Shown here piece after piece: positions 16,706 through 22,789 of a DNA stretch of 28,324 nt. Each line of letters opens with the position of its first letter. Positions within the stretch are counted from its first letter, which is position 1. A program made the translations under genes and the position numbers. Below the pieces are notes generated by a model. The model was not told the DNA's origin and ran no database searches. It saw nothing but the letters and a program-made list of their open reading frames with translations. The DNA is from AC-51 sp036265325 (GTDB lineage: Bacteria > Actinomycetota > UBA4738 > HRBIN12). The stretch is taken from the NCBI GenBank assembly GCA_036265325.1, contig DATAPH010000078.1, forward strand, positions 1 through 28,324, in the 5' to 3' direction.

Positions 16706-16718
16706 CGTCGGACGCTAG
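16702..16718. terminator. Short perfect inverted repeat holding both stop codons of convergent genes
   Basis: CTAGCGTC (16702-16709), one base, GACGCTAG (16711-16718). The TAG of the PBP gene is in the left arm and the TAG of the yqeY gene is in the right arm. It could be a minimal bidirectional terminator, though the stem is short and lacks a T run. Confidence 0.45.
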
Positions 16719-17164
16719 CCCAGCCGTTCCTTGACTTTCTGCTGGACAAGACCGCCGTCAACCTGTCCCTTGGCCTTGCCCATGATGAAGCCCATCACCT
16801 TGCCCATGTCCTGCGGGCCGCTGGCGCCAGTGGCGGCGAAGGCTTCGTCGATCAGCGCGTCCACCGCGCCGGCGTCGAGCTGGGGCGGCGCGTAGGGCTC
16901 GAGCACCGCGCGCTCGGCCTCCTCTTTCTCCGCAAGCTCCGACCGGCCGGCGGCAGAGAATGCCTCGATCGACTCGGTGCGCTTCTTGACCTCTTTGCCC
17001 GCGACGTCGCGAACCTCGTCGTCGGTCAGCGCGTGACCGAGATCCTTCTCGCGGTTGGTGATCGCGGCGGACAGCATCCGCAGCGCGCCGACGGTGACCT
17101 TGTCGCCGGCCTTCAGCGCGGCGGTCGTCCGCGCACGCACCTGCTCCTTCAGCGACCCGTCCAC
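16715..17164 (-). CDS. YqeY/GatB-tail domain protein
   Basis: A 149-residue all-helical protein of the YqeY family, which resembles the C-terminal tRNA-binding tail of GatB, the amidotransferase subunit. Seen are SLKEQVRARTTAALKAGDK, LRMLSAAITNREKDLGHALTD, the charged middle helix (KEVKKRTESIEAFSAAGR) and the C-terminal MGKVMGFIMGKAKGQVDGG loop with its VKERLG ending, all typical. Family members are often next to rpsU or primase, but neither is seen here; a role in tRNA metabolism is suspected, not shown. GTG 17164 is preceded by GGGAGGGAG about 8 bases upstream, and this upstream sequence overlaps the divergent -10 box of the metallophosphoesterase gene. It is about the standard length. Confidence 0.92.
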   Translation of the reverse strand: MDGSLKEQVRARTTAALKAGDKVTVGALRMLSAAITNREKDLGHALTDDEVRDVAGKEVKKRTESIEAFSAAGRSELAEKEEAERAVLEPYAPPQLDAGAVDALIDEAFAATGASGPQDMGKVMGFIMGKAKGQVDGGLVQQKVKERLG

Positions 17165-17167
17165 CTC

Positions 17168-17173
17168 TAGACT
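17168..17173 (+). promoter_or_regulatory. Putative -10 box for a leaderless metallophosphoesterase transcript
   Basis: TAGACT is followed by eight bases and GTG 17182. The intervening bases are C-rich and contain no ribosome binding site for the plus strand. Confidence 0.45.
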
Positions 17174-17181
17174 CCCTCCCC

Positions 17182-18066
17182 GTGCTCGCTGCCCTGGTGG
17201 TCCTCGCGATCGTCGCGGCGGCGTGCGGCGCCTACGGGATCGTGATCGAACGACGCTGGTACCGGCTCCGCACGTACGACCTCGCCATCCTCCCATCCGG
17301 CGGACCCGACCGGCTGGACGTCCTCCATCTGTCCGATCTGCATGTCGTCCGCGGCGACAATGCGAAGCGACGCTTCCTCGCCGGGCTGCCGCGCGCCGAC
17401 GTCACCGTCGTCACCGGCGATGTGCTCGGGGAGCCCGAGGCGGTCGAGAACGCCGTCGACATGTTGCAGCCGGCGCGCGGCACGATGGGGAGCTGGTTCG
17501 TGCTCGGCTCGAACGACTACTTCGAGCCGAAGCCGCTCAACTACCTCGCGTACTTCCGCCGGCACCGGAAGCACCGCACGGCGGCGGGTGGCCGGGCGCG
17601 CGACCTCATCGCGCAGCTGACGTCCGACGGCTGGATCGACCTCACCAACTCCCGGCGCGAGACCACGATCGGCGACCTCGACGTCGAGCTCCTCGGGCTC
17701 GACGACGCACACATCCGCTGGCACGACCTCCGCGTGGCGCCGCGAGAGACCAACCGGTTCGGGGTGGCGGTGATGCACTCGCCCGACTCGGCGCCCGAGA
17801 CGGCGGCGCTCGGGTACGACCTGATGTTCGCGGGCCACACGCACGGAGGCCAGGTCTGCCTTCCCCTCGTCGGTGCGCTGGTCACCAACTGCTCGATGCC
17901 GCCGCGGCTCGTCGCCGGCTTGATCCGGATGGGACCAACGGTCCTCCATACCTCTCGAGGCCTCGGCACGAGCAAGTACGCGCCCTTTCGGTTCTGCTGT
18001 CGGCCGGAAGCGACGATCCTTCGGCTCACTCGGAAACCAGAGCCCGCGACCCCGGCGCTACACTGA
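17182..18066 (+). CDS. Membrane-anchored calcineurin-like metallophosphoesterase (YkuE-like)
   Basis: A 294-residue protein with one N-terminal hydrophobic helix (LAALVVLAIVAAACGAYGI) and a metallophosphoesterase domain. Metal-binding motifs appear in order: DLH in LHLSDLHV (about 52), GD in VVTGDVLG, GSND in LGSNDYFEP (the usual GNH position is altered to Asn-Asp, as is common in this subgroup), a His in VMHSPD, and GHTHGGQ (about 214). Family members hydrolyse phosphodiesters, nucleotides or lipid-linked phosphates; the substrate here is unknown. Membrane anchoring beside a PBP gene makes a cell-envelope substrate plausible, but that is inference. Start GTG 17182 follows a -10 box directly. 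tRNA-Pro begins eight bases after the stop. Confidence 0.9.
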   Translation: MLAALVVLAIVAAACGAYGIVIERRWYRLRTYDLAILPSGGPDRLDVLHLSDLHVVRGDNAKRRFLAGLPRADVTVVTGDVLGEPEAVENAVDMLQPARGTMGSWFVLGSNDYFEPKPLNYLAYFRRHRKHRTAAGGRARDLIAQLTSDGWIDLTNSRRETTIGDLDVELLGLDDAHIRWHDLRVAPRETNRFGVAVMHSPDSAPETAALGYDLMFAGHTHGGQVCLPLVGALVTNCSMPPRLVAGLIRMGPTVLHTSRGLGTSKYAPFRFCCRPEATILRLTRKPEPATPALH

Positions 18067-18073
18067 CCGACTC

Positions 18074-18147
18074 CGGGACGTAGCGCAGTTTGGTAGCGCG
18101 CAGCGTTCGGGACGCTGAGGTCGCGGGTTCAAATCCCGCCGTCCCGA
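18074..18147 (+). tRNA. tRNA-Pro (anticodon CGG)
   Basis: A full cloverleaf of 74 bases without encoded CCA. The acceptor arms CGGGACG and CGTCCCG pair seven of seven. The anticodon stem CAGCG/CGCTG encloses the loop TTCGGGA, with anticodon CGG at 18108-18110, reading CCG proline codons. The T arm is GCGGG-TTCAAAT-CCCGC. The discriminator base is A. It lies eight bases after the metallophosphoesterase stop. Confidence 0.97.
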
Positions 18148-18157
18148 CCCGGAAACG

Positions 18158-18190
18158 ACGGGGGCGATCGTCACGCGCGATCGCCCCCGT
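18158..18190 (+). terminator. Hairpin terminator after tRNA-Pro
   Basis: ACGGGGGCGATCG (18158-18170) and CGATCGCCCCCGT (18178-18190) form a perfect 13-base-pair stem with a seven-base loop, ten bases after the tRNA. A T run is absent. It insulates the tRNA transcript from the SOS-type promoter that follows. Confidence 0.68.
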
Positions 18191-18215
18191 CCCCACCGAA
18201 AGCCCTTTGGCCGCT

Positions 18216-18231
18216 TCGAACATGTGTTCGA
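18216..18231. promoter_or_regulatory. LexA operator (SOS box) upstream of the NlpC/P60 gene
   Basis: TCGAACATGTGTTCGA is a perfect match to the actinobacterial/mycobacterial SOS-box consensus TCGAAC-N4-GTTCGA, and the palindrome extends one base further on each side. It ends six bases before the -35 box TTGACG, a position where bound LexA could block RNA polymerase. No second copy was noticed by eye in the window. The sequence match is direct; LexA binding is inferred. Confidence 0.72.
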
Positions 18232-18237
18232 ACAACG

Positions 18238-18267
18238 TTGACGGCCCCCTGCCGAGGTCGGTACGGT
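18238..18267 (+). promoter_or_regulatory. Sigma70-type promoter of the NlpC/P60 gene
   Basis: TTGACG (18238-18243), an 18-base spacer and TACGGT (18262-18267). Transcription would start near 18274, leaving a leader of roughly 100 bases before the coding region. It is the best-formed promoter in this part of the window. Confidence 0.6.
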
Positions 18268-18279
18268 GTTCGTCGCGAG

Positions 18280-18364
18280 GGCTCGGGTGACCGAGCCTTC
18301 AGGCTATCCAAGGTCGGAAATGACCCGAAGAGGAACGGCCCGATACGCGGGCGAACCAAGGAGG
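18280..18364 (+). promoter_or_regulatory. Structured 5' leader with ribosome binding site
   Basis: Three hairpins can be drawn: GGCTCGG/CCGAGCC (18280-18297) closed by GTGA, a GNRA tetraloop; GGTC/GACC (18312-18325); and GCCCG/CGGGC (18338-18352). The strong ribosome binding site AAGGAGG (18358-18364) follows directly. GNRA loops often dock into receptors, so a tertiary fold is possible. NlpC/P60 genes in actinobacteria are often controlled by the ydaO (c-di-AMP) riboswitch, but its conserved core was not found here, so the class remains open. Confidence 0.4.
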
Positions 18365-18371
18365 ATCGGTT

Positions 18372-19460
18372 ATCGGGACACGACCTAAGGCCACGCGGCT
18401 CGTAGTCGCGGCCCTTCTCGTCCTCCCCGCCCTCGTCGCATCGGTCTCCCCCTCCCTCGCCGCGCCGTCGAAAGCAGACGTCGAGGCGGCCAAGCAGAAG
18501 CTCCTGCAGGCCCAGAACCAGTTCGCGGCCCTGAACGAGCAGTACAACCAGGCCGTCTACGAACTCCAGCAGGCGCGGCAGCACATGGCGGACGCCCTGG
18601 CGATGAAGAAGGCGGCCGAAGCGCAGGCCGCGACCGCGCGCGCGGCGCTGTCCAAGCGCGCCGTCCAGGCCTACACCGACATGGGGTCGCAGTACGAGGC
18701 GCTCCTGTCGGCCGGGTCGATGAGCGAGTTCTCCGACCGCCTTGCGTTCCTCGGGGCGATCACGCAGAACGACGCGAACGTCGCGAGCCAGGCCGACGCC
18801 GCCGCGCAGCAGGCGCAGTGGGCGTCCCAGGAGTACAACCAGGCGGTCCAGGACGCGCAGCAGAAGTCCAACCAGCTGCAGGCCGAACAACAGGCCGCGC
18901 AGAACGCGCTGAACCAGGCCCGTCAGTACGCCGCGACGACCCAGGCCAACTACAACTCGTGGTACCAGCAGCAGCAGCAGGCGCTCGCCGCAGCCGCTGC
19001 CGCAGCTGCGGCCGCGGCGGCTGCTCCCCCCGCGAGCCCGAGCCAGCCGACCCCGCCGCCGCCCTCCGGTGGCGGCACGCCGCCGACGATCCCCCCCGCG
19101 TCGGGCGGCGCAGCGACCGCCGTGGCCGCAGCGGAGTCCGTGATCGGCGCGCCGTACGTCTTCGGGGCGGCCGGGCCGACCTCGTTCGACTGCTCCGGCC
19201 TGACGATGTGGGCCTGGGCGCAGGCGGGCGTCTCGCTCCCCCACTCCGCGGCCGCGCAGTACGCGAGCCTGCCGAAGGTGCCGCTCAGCGCCGTGCAGCC
19301 GGGCGACATCATCTACTACGACAACTTCGGCGCCCACGTCGCGATCTATGTCGGCGGCGGCCAGATCGTCCAGGCGCGTCACCCCGGCCCCGGCGGTCAG
19401 GTGCAGTACAGCTCGATGATGGGCTACGACACTCCCGTCGGCGCCGCCCGGCCCGGCTAA
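18372..19460 (+). CDS. Exported NlpC/P60 peptidoglycan endopeptidase with N-terminal coiled coil
   Basis: About 362 residues. A Sec signal peptide (TRPKATRLVVAALLVLP..., ending SPSLAA near residue 31) is followed by a Gln/Ala-rich coiled coil (about 35-195), an Ala tract with a Pro/Ser/Gly linker (about 200-245) and the NlpC/P60 domain. Catalytic residues are Cys in SFDCSGL, His in GAHVAIYVGGG and a third polar residue, His, in QARHPGPGG. The layout resembles RipA/CwlO-type hydrolases that cut stem peptides, with the coiled coil acting as an inhibitory or docking arm. The frame has a stop at 18321-18323 and contains no ATG, GTG or TTG before the signal peptide; ATC 18372, seven bases after AAGGAGG, is the best start. 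Starting at ATG 18585 would remove the signal peptide. A LexA operator lies upstream. Confidence 0.88.
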   Translation: MGTRPKATRLVVAALLVLPALVASVSPSLAAPSKADVEAAKQKLLQAQNQFAALNEQYNQAVYELQQARQHMADALAMKKAAEAQAATARAALSKRAVQAYTDMGSQYEALLSAGSMSEFSDRLAFLGAITQNDANVASQADAAAQQAQWASQEYNQAVQDAQQKSNQLQAEQQAAQNALNQARQYAATTQANYNSWYQQQQQALAAAAAAAAAAAAAPPASPSQPTPPPPSGGGTPPTIPPASGGAATAVAAAESVIGAPYVFGAAGPTSFDCSGLTMWAWAQAGVSLPHSAAAQYASLPKVPLSAVQPGDIIYYDNFGAHVAIYVGGGQIVQARHPGPGGQVQYSSMMGYDTPVGAARPG

Positions 19461-19477
19461 CGCTCCTCGCAGCTCGC

Positions 19478-19483
19478 TAGGCT
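19478..19483 (+). promoter_or_regulatory. Putative -10 box for a leaderless ECF sigma factor transcript
   Basis: TAGGCT is followed by six bases and GTG 19490, with no ribosome binding site. It lies 17 bases after the NlpC/P60 stop, so the sigma factor gene need not depend on the upstream promoter. Confidence 0.47.
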
Positions 19484-19489
19484 TCGCGC

Positions 19490-20122
19490 GTGCAAGCGCC
19501 GCGCGCCTCCGCAGCAGATCTCGAACTCGTCGAGCGTCTCCGCGCCCGCGATGAGACCGCGTTCATGGAGCTCGTCGATGGCTTGACGCCGTCGATGCGC
19601 CGCGTCGCCCGCATGTTCGTCTCATCCGACGCGGTGGCCGACGAGGTCGTGCAGGAAGCGTGGGTCGGCGTCCTCAAGGGGCTCGCCGGATACGAGGGGC
19701 GCGCATCGCTCCGCACGTGGATCTTCCGCATCCTGGTCAACATCGCGAAGGGCCGCGGCCAACGCGAGGCGCGGAGCGTGCCGTTCGCGACGCTGGCCGG
19801 CGACGACCTCGATGCGCCGACGTTCGACGCCGCGGCGTTCGACCATTCCGGCGGCTGGTCGACGCTTCCCTTTGACTGGCGCGGCATGCCCGACGAACGG
19901 GTCACCGGCCGCGAGACGCTTGCCGTGATCGGCCGCGCGATCGCGTCGCTGCCGCCGATGCAGGCCCACGTGATCCGTCTGCGAGACGTGCTCGGCTGGT
20001 CCTCCGACGAGGTCCGTAACGCCCTGGACCTCACCGACACCAATCAGAGGGTGCTGCTGCATCGCGCGCGCGCGAAGGTTCGTGCGGCGGTCGAGGAGCA
20101 CCTCAGGAGCGTGAGCGCGTGA
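19490..20122 (+). CDS. ECF-type RNA polymerase sigma factor
   Basis: A 210-residue sigma70-family factor of the extracytoplasmic-function type. Region 2 runs from LVERLRARDETAFMELVDGL to EVVQEAWVGVLKGLAGYEG, including the core-binding and -10 recognition helices, then SLRTWIFRILVNIAKGRGQRE. A linker with acidic stretches (about 95-135) leads to region 4: AIASLPPMQAHVIRLRDVLG and DEVRNALDLTDTNQRVLLHRARAKVR, the helix-turn-helix for the -35 box. The next gene overlaps by four bases (GTGA) and encodes a zinc anti-sigma factor, the standard partner arrangement. Which genes it drives is not visible; no autoregulatory ECF-type promoter was recognised upstream. Confidence 0.94.
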   Translation: MQAPRASAADLELVERLRARDETAFMELVDGLTPSMRRVARMFVSSDAVADEVVQEAWVGVLKGLAGYEGRASLRTWIFRILVNIAKGRGQREARSVPFATLAGDDLDAPTFDAAAFDHSGGWSTLPFDWRGMPDERVTGRETLAVIGRAIASLPPMQAHVIRLRDVLGWSSDEVRNALDLTDTNQRVLLHRARAKVRAAVEEHLRSVSA

Positions 20123-20361
20123 GCAGGGATCTGGTTTGCCGGGAGGTCGTAGAGCTGATCAACGGCTACCTCGACGGGTCCCTGCCCGCCGATGTGCGGG
20201 CAGCGGTCGAGGCGCACCTCGCCGGCTGCGACGGCTGCACGATGGTGCTCGAGGAATTCCGGCAGACGATCGCGATGACCGGGATGCTCACCGAGGAACA
20301 GGTCGCTTCGGCCCAGCGCGACATCCTGCTCGCGGCCTTCCGAGGCTGGGCAACCGCCTAG
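20119..20361 (+). CDS. Soluble zinc-binding anti-sigma factor (ZAS domain)
   Basis: An 80-residue protein with the ZAS zinc motif His33-x3-Cys37-x2-Cys40 (AHLAGCDGC) after a first helix starting CREVVELINGYLDGSL, where Cys7 is the likely fourth ligand. This domain binds and silences the cognate ECF factor, and in RsrA-like members oxidation of the cysteines releases it. There is no transmembrane segment, so it would sense a cytoplasmic signal such as redox state rather than envelope stress. GTG 20119 overlaps the sigma factor stop, implying translational coupling and matched amounts. The oxidant-related function is inference from the family; the glutaredoxin/reductase gene lies just beyond, on the other strand. 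Confidence 0.9.
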   Translation: MSRDLVCREVVELINGYLDGSLPADVRAAVEAHLAGCDGCTMVLEEFRQTIAMTGMLTEEQVASAQRDILLAAFRGWATA

Positions 20362-20368
20362 CGCGGTT
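20352..20368. terminator. Possible small terminator hairpin at the anti-sigma stop
   Basis: AACCGC (20352-20357), a five-base loop, and GCGGTT (20363-20368). The stop codon TAG lies in the loop. It sits in the 13-base gap between convergent genes. The stem is short, so this is tentative. Confidence 0.33.
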
Positions 20369-20374
20369 CCAGCG

Positions 20375-20575
20375 TCAGGCCGGCGTGCCGAGGTCGGCCA
20401 ACCGCGTCTCCGCCTGCTGGACCAGCGCGTCGTTCCCGATCTCTCGCGCGGCATCGCGCGCTTGCATCAGCAGGTCGATCGCCTGTTGTTTGCGCTGATC
20501 CATGTTGGCCTCGTGCGCGTACTTCACACGCTCGTCGGCCTTGATGATCAGCTCGAAGATCTCCTTCGGGTCCAC
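20375..20575 (-). CDS. Small helical protein of unknown function, coupled to the reductase gene
   Basis: A 66-residue, highly charged and helical protein (DPKEIFELIIKADERVKYAH... QQAIDLLMQARDAAREIGND... QQAETRLADLG). The spacing of Ala and Leu resembles one and a half tetratricopeptide-like helix pairs, suggesting a small protein-binding module, but I do not recognise a named family. GTG 20575 begins two bases after the stop of the glutaredoxin/thioredoxin-reductase fusion, so it is almost certainly translated from the same message. It has no cysteines or membrane segment. Its tight coupling makes a partner or accessory role to the reductase a reasonable guess only. Confidence 0.75.
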   Translation of the reverse strand: MDPKEIFELIIKADERVKYAHEANMDQRKQQAIDLLMQARDAAREIGNDALVQQAETRLADLGTPA

Positions 20576-20577
20576 GC

Positions 20578-21801
20578 TCAGCCTCCCGGGTGCACGGCTT
20601 CGTCGAGCTGCCGGTCAAGGAAACCACGGATCTGGATCGCGACCGCAGCGCCTTCGCCGACGGCGCTCGCGAGCTGCTTGGTCGAGCCGCCGCGGACGTC
20701 GCCGGCCGCGAACACGCCCGGCAGCGACGTCATCTGCATCGCGTCGGTCGCGATGAACCCCCGCTCGTCGAGGTCGACGATGCCCTTCAGGAAGTCGGTG
20801 TTCGGATCGAGCCCGATAAACACGAACACGCCGTCGGGGTGGTGCTCCTCACGCTCGCCGGTCGCGGTGCTCTCGAGGACGACCGTGCCGACCTTGCCGC
20901 TGCCGTCGTCCTTCGGCTCGAACGCGACGACCTTCCGCTGCAGCAGGACCTCCATCTTCGGATCGGCCGCGACCTTGTCCTGCAGCACCTGGCTGCCGGC
21001 GAGCCGGTCCTTGTACTCGACCACCGTGACCTTGTCGGTGAACTGCGCCAGGAACTGGCCCTCCTCCAGCCCGCTGTTCCCCCCGCCGAGGACCATCAGT
21101 TGCTTCGACCCTTTGTAGAAGGGGCCGTCGCACGTCGCGCAGAAGTGGATGCCCGCGCCGATCAGATCCTCCTCGCCCATCGCCTCGGTCCGCCGGTAGG
21201 ACGAGCCGCTCGCGATCAACACCGCCCGGGCTTCGTAGTGGTCGCCGTTGGACGTGAACACGCGGAGTTCCTCGGCGCCGGCGTCCTCGATGCCGGTCAC
21301 GCTCAGCGCCTGGAGCATCTCGACGCCGTACCGCTGCGCTTGGCGCACGATCCGGTCGGCGAGCTCCGCGCCGCCGATCCCGTCGGGGAAGCCGGGATAG
21401 TTGTCGAGGCGCTCGGTCACGCCCGCCTGCCCGCCGAGACCCTTGGAGTCGATGATCAGCGTCTCGAGGTTCTCTCGCGCCGCATAGATCGAGGTGGTCA
21501 GACCGGCCGGTCCGCCCCCGATGATGATGAGGTCGTAGGCGTGCTGCATGCCCATCCGCGTGAGGCCGAGCTTGTCGGCGAGCTCCTCGTTGGTGGGCTC
21601 GGCGAGGTGCGTCCCGTCCGGGAACACGATCGTCGGGATGATGTTCTTGCCGTCGTTGCGCCGGTGGACCTCTTCGATCAGCTCCGGCTCGTGCTCGATG
21701 TCGTGCCACTCGTAGGAGATCCGCTGGTCCGCCAGGAACCGCTTGGCTCGGCGGCAGTCACCACACCAGGTCGCGCCGTACACCTTGATCACGTCGTCCA
21801 C
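20578..21801 (-). CDS. Glutaredoxin (mycoredoxin-like)-thioredoxin reductase fusion, AhpF-like
   Basis: A 407-residue fusion. Residues 1-80 are a glutaredoxin fold with the redox motif TWCGDC (Cys13, Cys16) and IIPTIVFPDG, close to actinobacterial mycoredoxin-1. Residues 88-400 are a thioredoxin-reductase-type flavoprotein: FAD loop GGGPAGLTTSIYAAR, redox pair CATC (221-224), pyridine-nucleotide loop GGGNSGLEEG (239), and the FAD end GVFAAGDVRGG. The NADPH signature HRRxxxR of classical thioredoxin reductase is replaced by VEYKDR, and the following QVLQDK segment is like AhpF, which uses NADH. So electrons probably flow NAD(P)H to FAD to CATC to the fused CGDC. GTG 21801 has GGAG six bases upstream. 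A 66-residue protein is coupled downstream. Confidence 0.93.
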   Translation of the reverse strand: MDDVIKVYGATWCGDCRRAKRFLADQRISYEWHDIEHEPELIEEVHRRNDGKNIIPTIVFPDGTHLAEPTNEELADKLGLTRMGMQHAYDLIIIGGGPAGLTTSIYAARENLETLIIDSKGLGGQAGVTERLDNYPGFPDGIGGAELADRIVRQAQRYGVEMLQALSVTGIEDAGAEELRVFTSNGDHYEARAVLIASGSSYRRTEAMGEEDLIGAGIHFCATCDGPFYKGSKQLMVLGGGNSGLEEGQFLAQFTDKVTVVEYKDRLAGSQVLQDKVAADPKMEVLLQRKVVAFEPKDDGSGKVGTVVLESTATGEREEHHPDGVFVFIGLDPNTDFLKGIVDLDERGFIATDAMQMTSLPGVFAAGDVRGGSTKQLASAVGEGAAVAIQIRGFLDRQLDEAVHPGG

Positions 21802-21869
21802 GCCTGCTCCTCGTTCTCGACGGAAGGAGCCTAGTGCCGGCCGGAGGAAGGCGCGTTGCGGCCCGTCGG

Positions 21870-22781
21870 TCAGGTCGCCGGCACCAGTTCTGCCAGCGCC
21901 TTAGCCTCCGCTTCGATGGCGTCGCGCTCCGCGAGGCGATCGAGCCAAGGCTCGGGGATCGCGGCGACACCGTGGAGGGCGCCCAGGAGGGCCCCGGCGA
22001 CCGCCGCGTTCGTGTCGGTGTCCCCGCCCAGTCCGACCACATACCGAAGCCCGTCCTCGAATCCGAGCTCTTCGCCGACGACCTGAAGGGCGATCCCCGC
22101 GGTGAACAGGCAGAACCCTTGATCCGGCCCGTCGATCTGGCGGCTCCGTCCTGCCTCGCCGACGAGGAACTCGAGCTCCTCGCCGCCCTCGCGGTCCGAC
22201 AGGACCGCGAGGCTGTTGAGAACGGCGGCATCCGCCGGCTCACCCCGGACCAACGCAGCGATCGCAAGGGTCACCGCGAGACACGCCGTTTGGCACCGGC
22301 CGTCCCAGTGCGTGAGCCGTGAGAGTGCGGGCGCTTCTTCGAAGAGGAGCTCAGTGGCGTTCGCTCGCGCGGCACCGAGCGGCGCGCAATACATCACCGA
22401 TCCGTTCCCGGCGCTCACCTCGGGCCCCCGGCGCTCGAACACGGCCTTGGCCGGCTGCGGCGTTTTGGCCGCTGCTTCCTGGAGCGCCAGTCGCGTCTGG
22501 ATGCCCACGTCCGGCGGATCCGAGGCGAGCCACGCGAGATGACGCTCCAGCACGTCGCCCAGGTCGAGCGCTCCTCCGTGCTCGACCAGCGACCGCCACA
22601 GGTTCCGAGCCATCGCGGTGTCGTCCGTCCAGGTCCCGGGCGGCAAGCCCATCCATGGCAGCTCGAACGCGGGCAGCGGGAAGGCGACCTGTGTCCGACG
22701 ACGGAACTCGAACGGCGCCCCGAGCGCGTCGCCGATCGCCAGGCCAAGGACGCTCCCCAGCACGCGGTCTCGGACGTCCAC
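21870..22781 (-). CDS. ADP-ribosylglycohydrolase (DraG/ARH family)
   Basis: A 303-residue enzyme of the ADP-ribosylglycohydrolase family, which removes ADP-ribose from proteins or small molecules using two Mg2+ ions. Metal-binding motifs are all visible: GLAIGDALGAPFEF near residue 12, GTWTDDTAMA near 48, GNGSVMYCAPLG near 125, and GLGGDTDTNAAVAGALLGA near 250. The fold is entirely helical. The GTG at 22781 (MDVRDRVLGSVLGLAIGD) is the standard family start; the open frame continues upstream into rpsD antisense, which is not coding. TATGCT stands eight bases upstream. It ends 68 bases before the reductase fusion and may be co-transcribed with it. No ADP-ribosyltransferase partner is in the window, so its substrate is unknown. 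Confidence 0.93.
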   Translation of the reverse strand: MDVRDRVLGSVLGLAIGDALGAPFEFRRRTQVAFPLPAFELPWMGLPPGTWTDDTAMARNLWRSLVEHGGALDLGDVLERHLAWLASDPPDVGIQTRLALQEAAAKTPQPAKAVFERRGPEVSAGNGSVMYCAPLGAARANATELLFEEAPALSRLTHWDGRCQTACLAVTLAIAALVRGEPADAAVLNSLAVLSDREGGEELEFLVGEAGRSRQIDGPDQGFCLFTAGIALQVVGEELGFEDGLRYVVGLGGDTDTNAAVAGALLGALHGVAAIPEPWLDRLAERDAIEAEAKALAELVPAT

Positions 22782-22789
22782 GGACGGCG

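Noticed and set aside
18280..18364. Assignment of the NlpC/P60 leader to the ydaO (c-di-AMP) riboswitch
   Set aside because: The conserved core (CCGTCAGCTAACCTCG and the GGGGAACC region) is absent; only a GACCCGAA stretch is shared, which is too little.
18969..19027. CAG/GCC-rich tract as a functional DNA repeat
   Set aside because: It encodes the Gln and Ala runs of the protein linker and is explained by codon use; it may vary in length but is not a separate element.
18585..19460. ATG 18585 as the start of the NlpC/P60 protein
   Set aside because: It would discard a textbook signal peptide and half of the coiled coil, and it has no ribosome binding site; AAGGAGG and the signal peptide lie upstream.
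20590..21834. 414-codon plus-strand frame opposite the reductase fusion
   Set aside because: It is the antisense of the fusion gene, with no recognisable domain.
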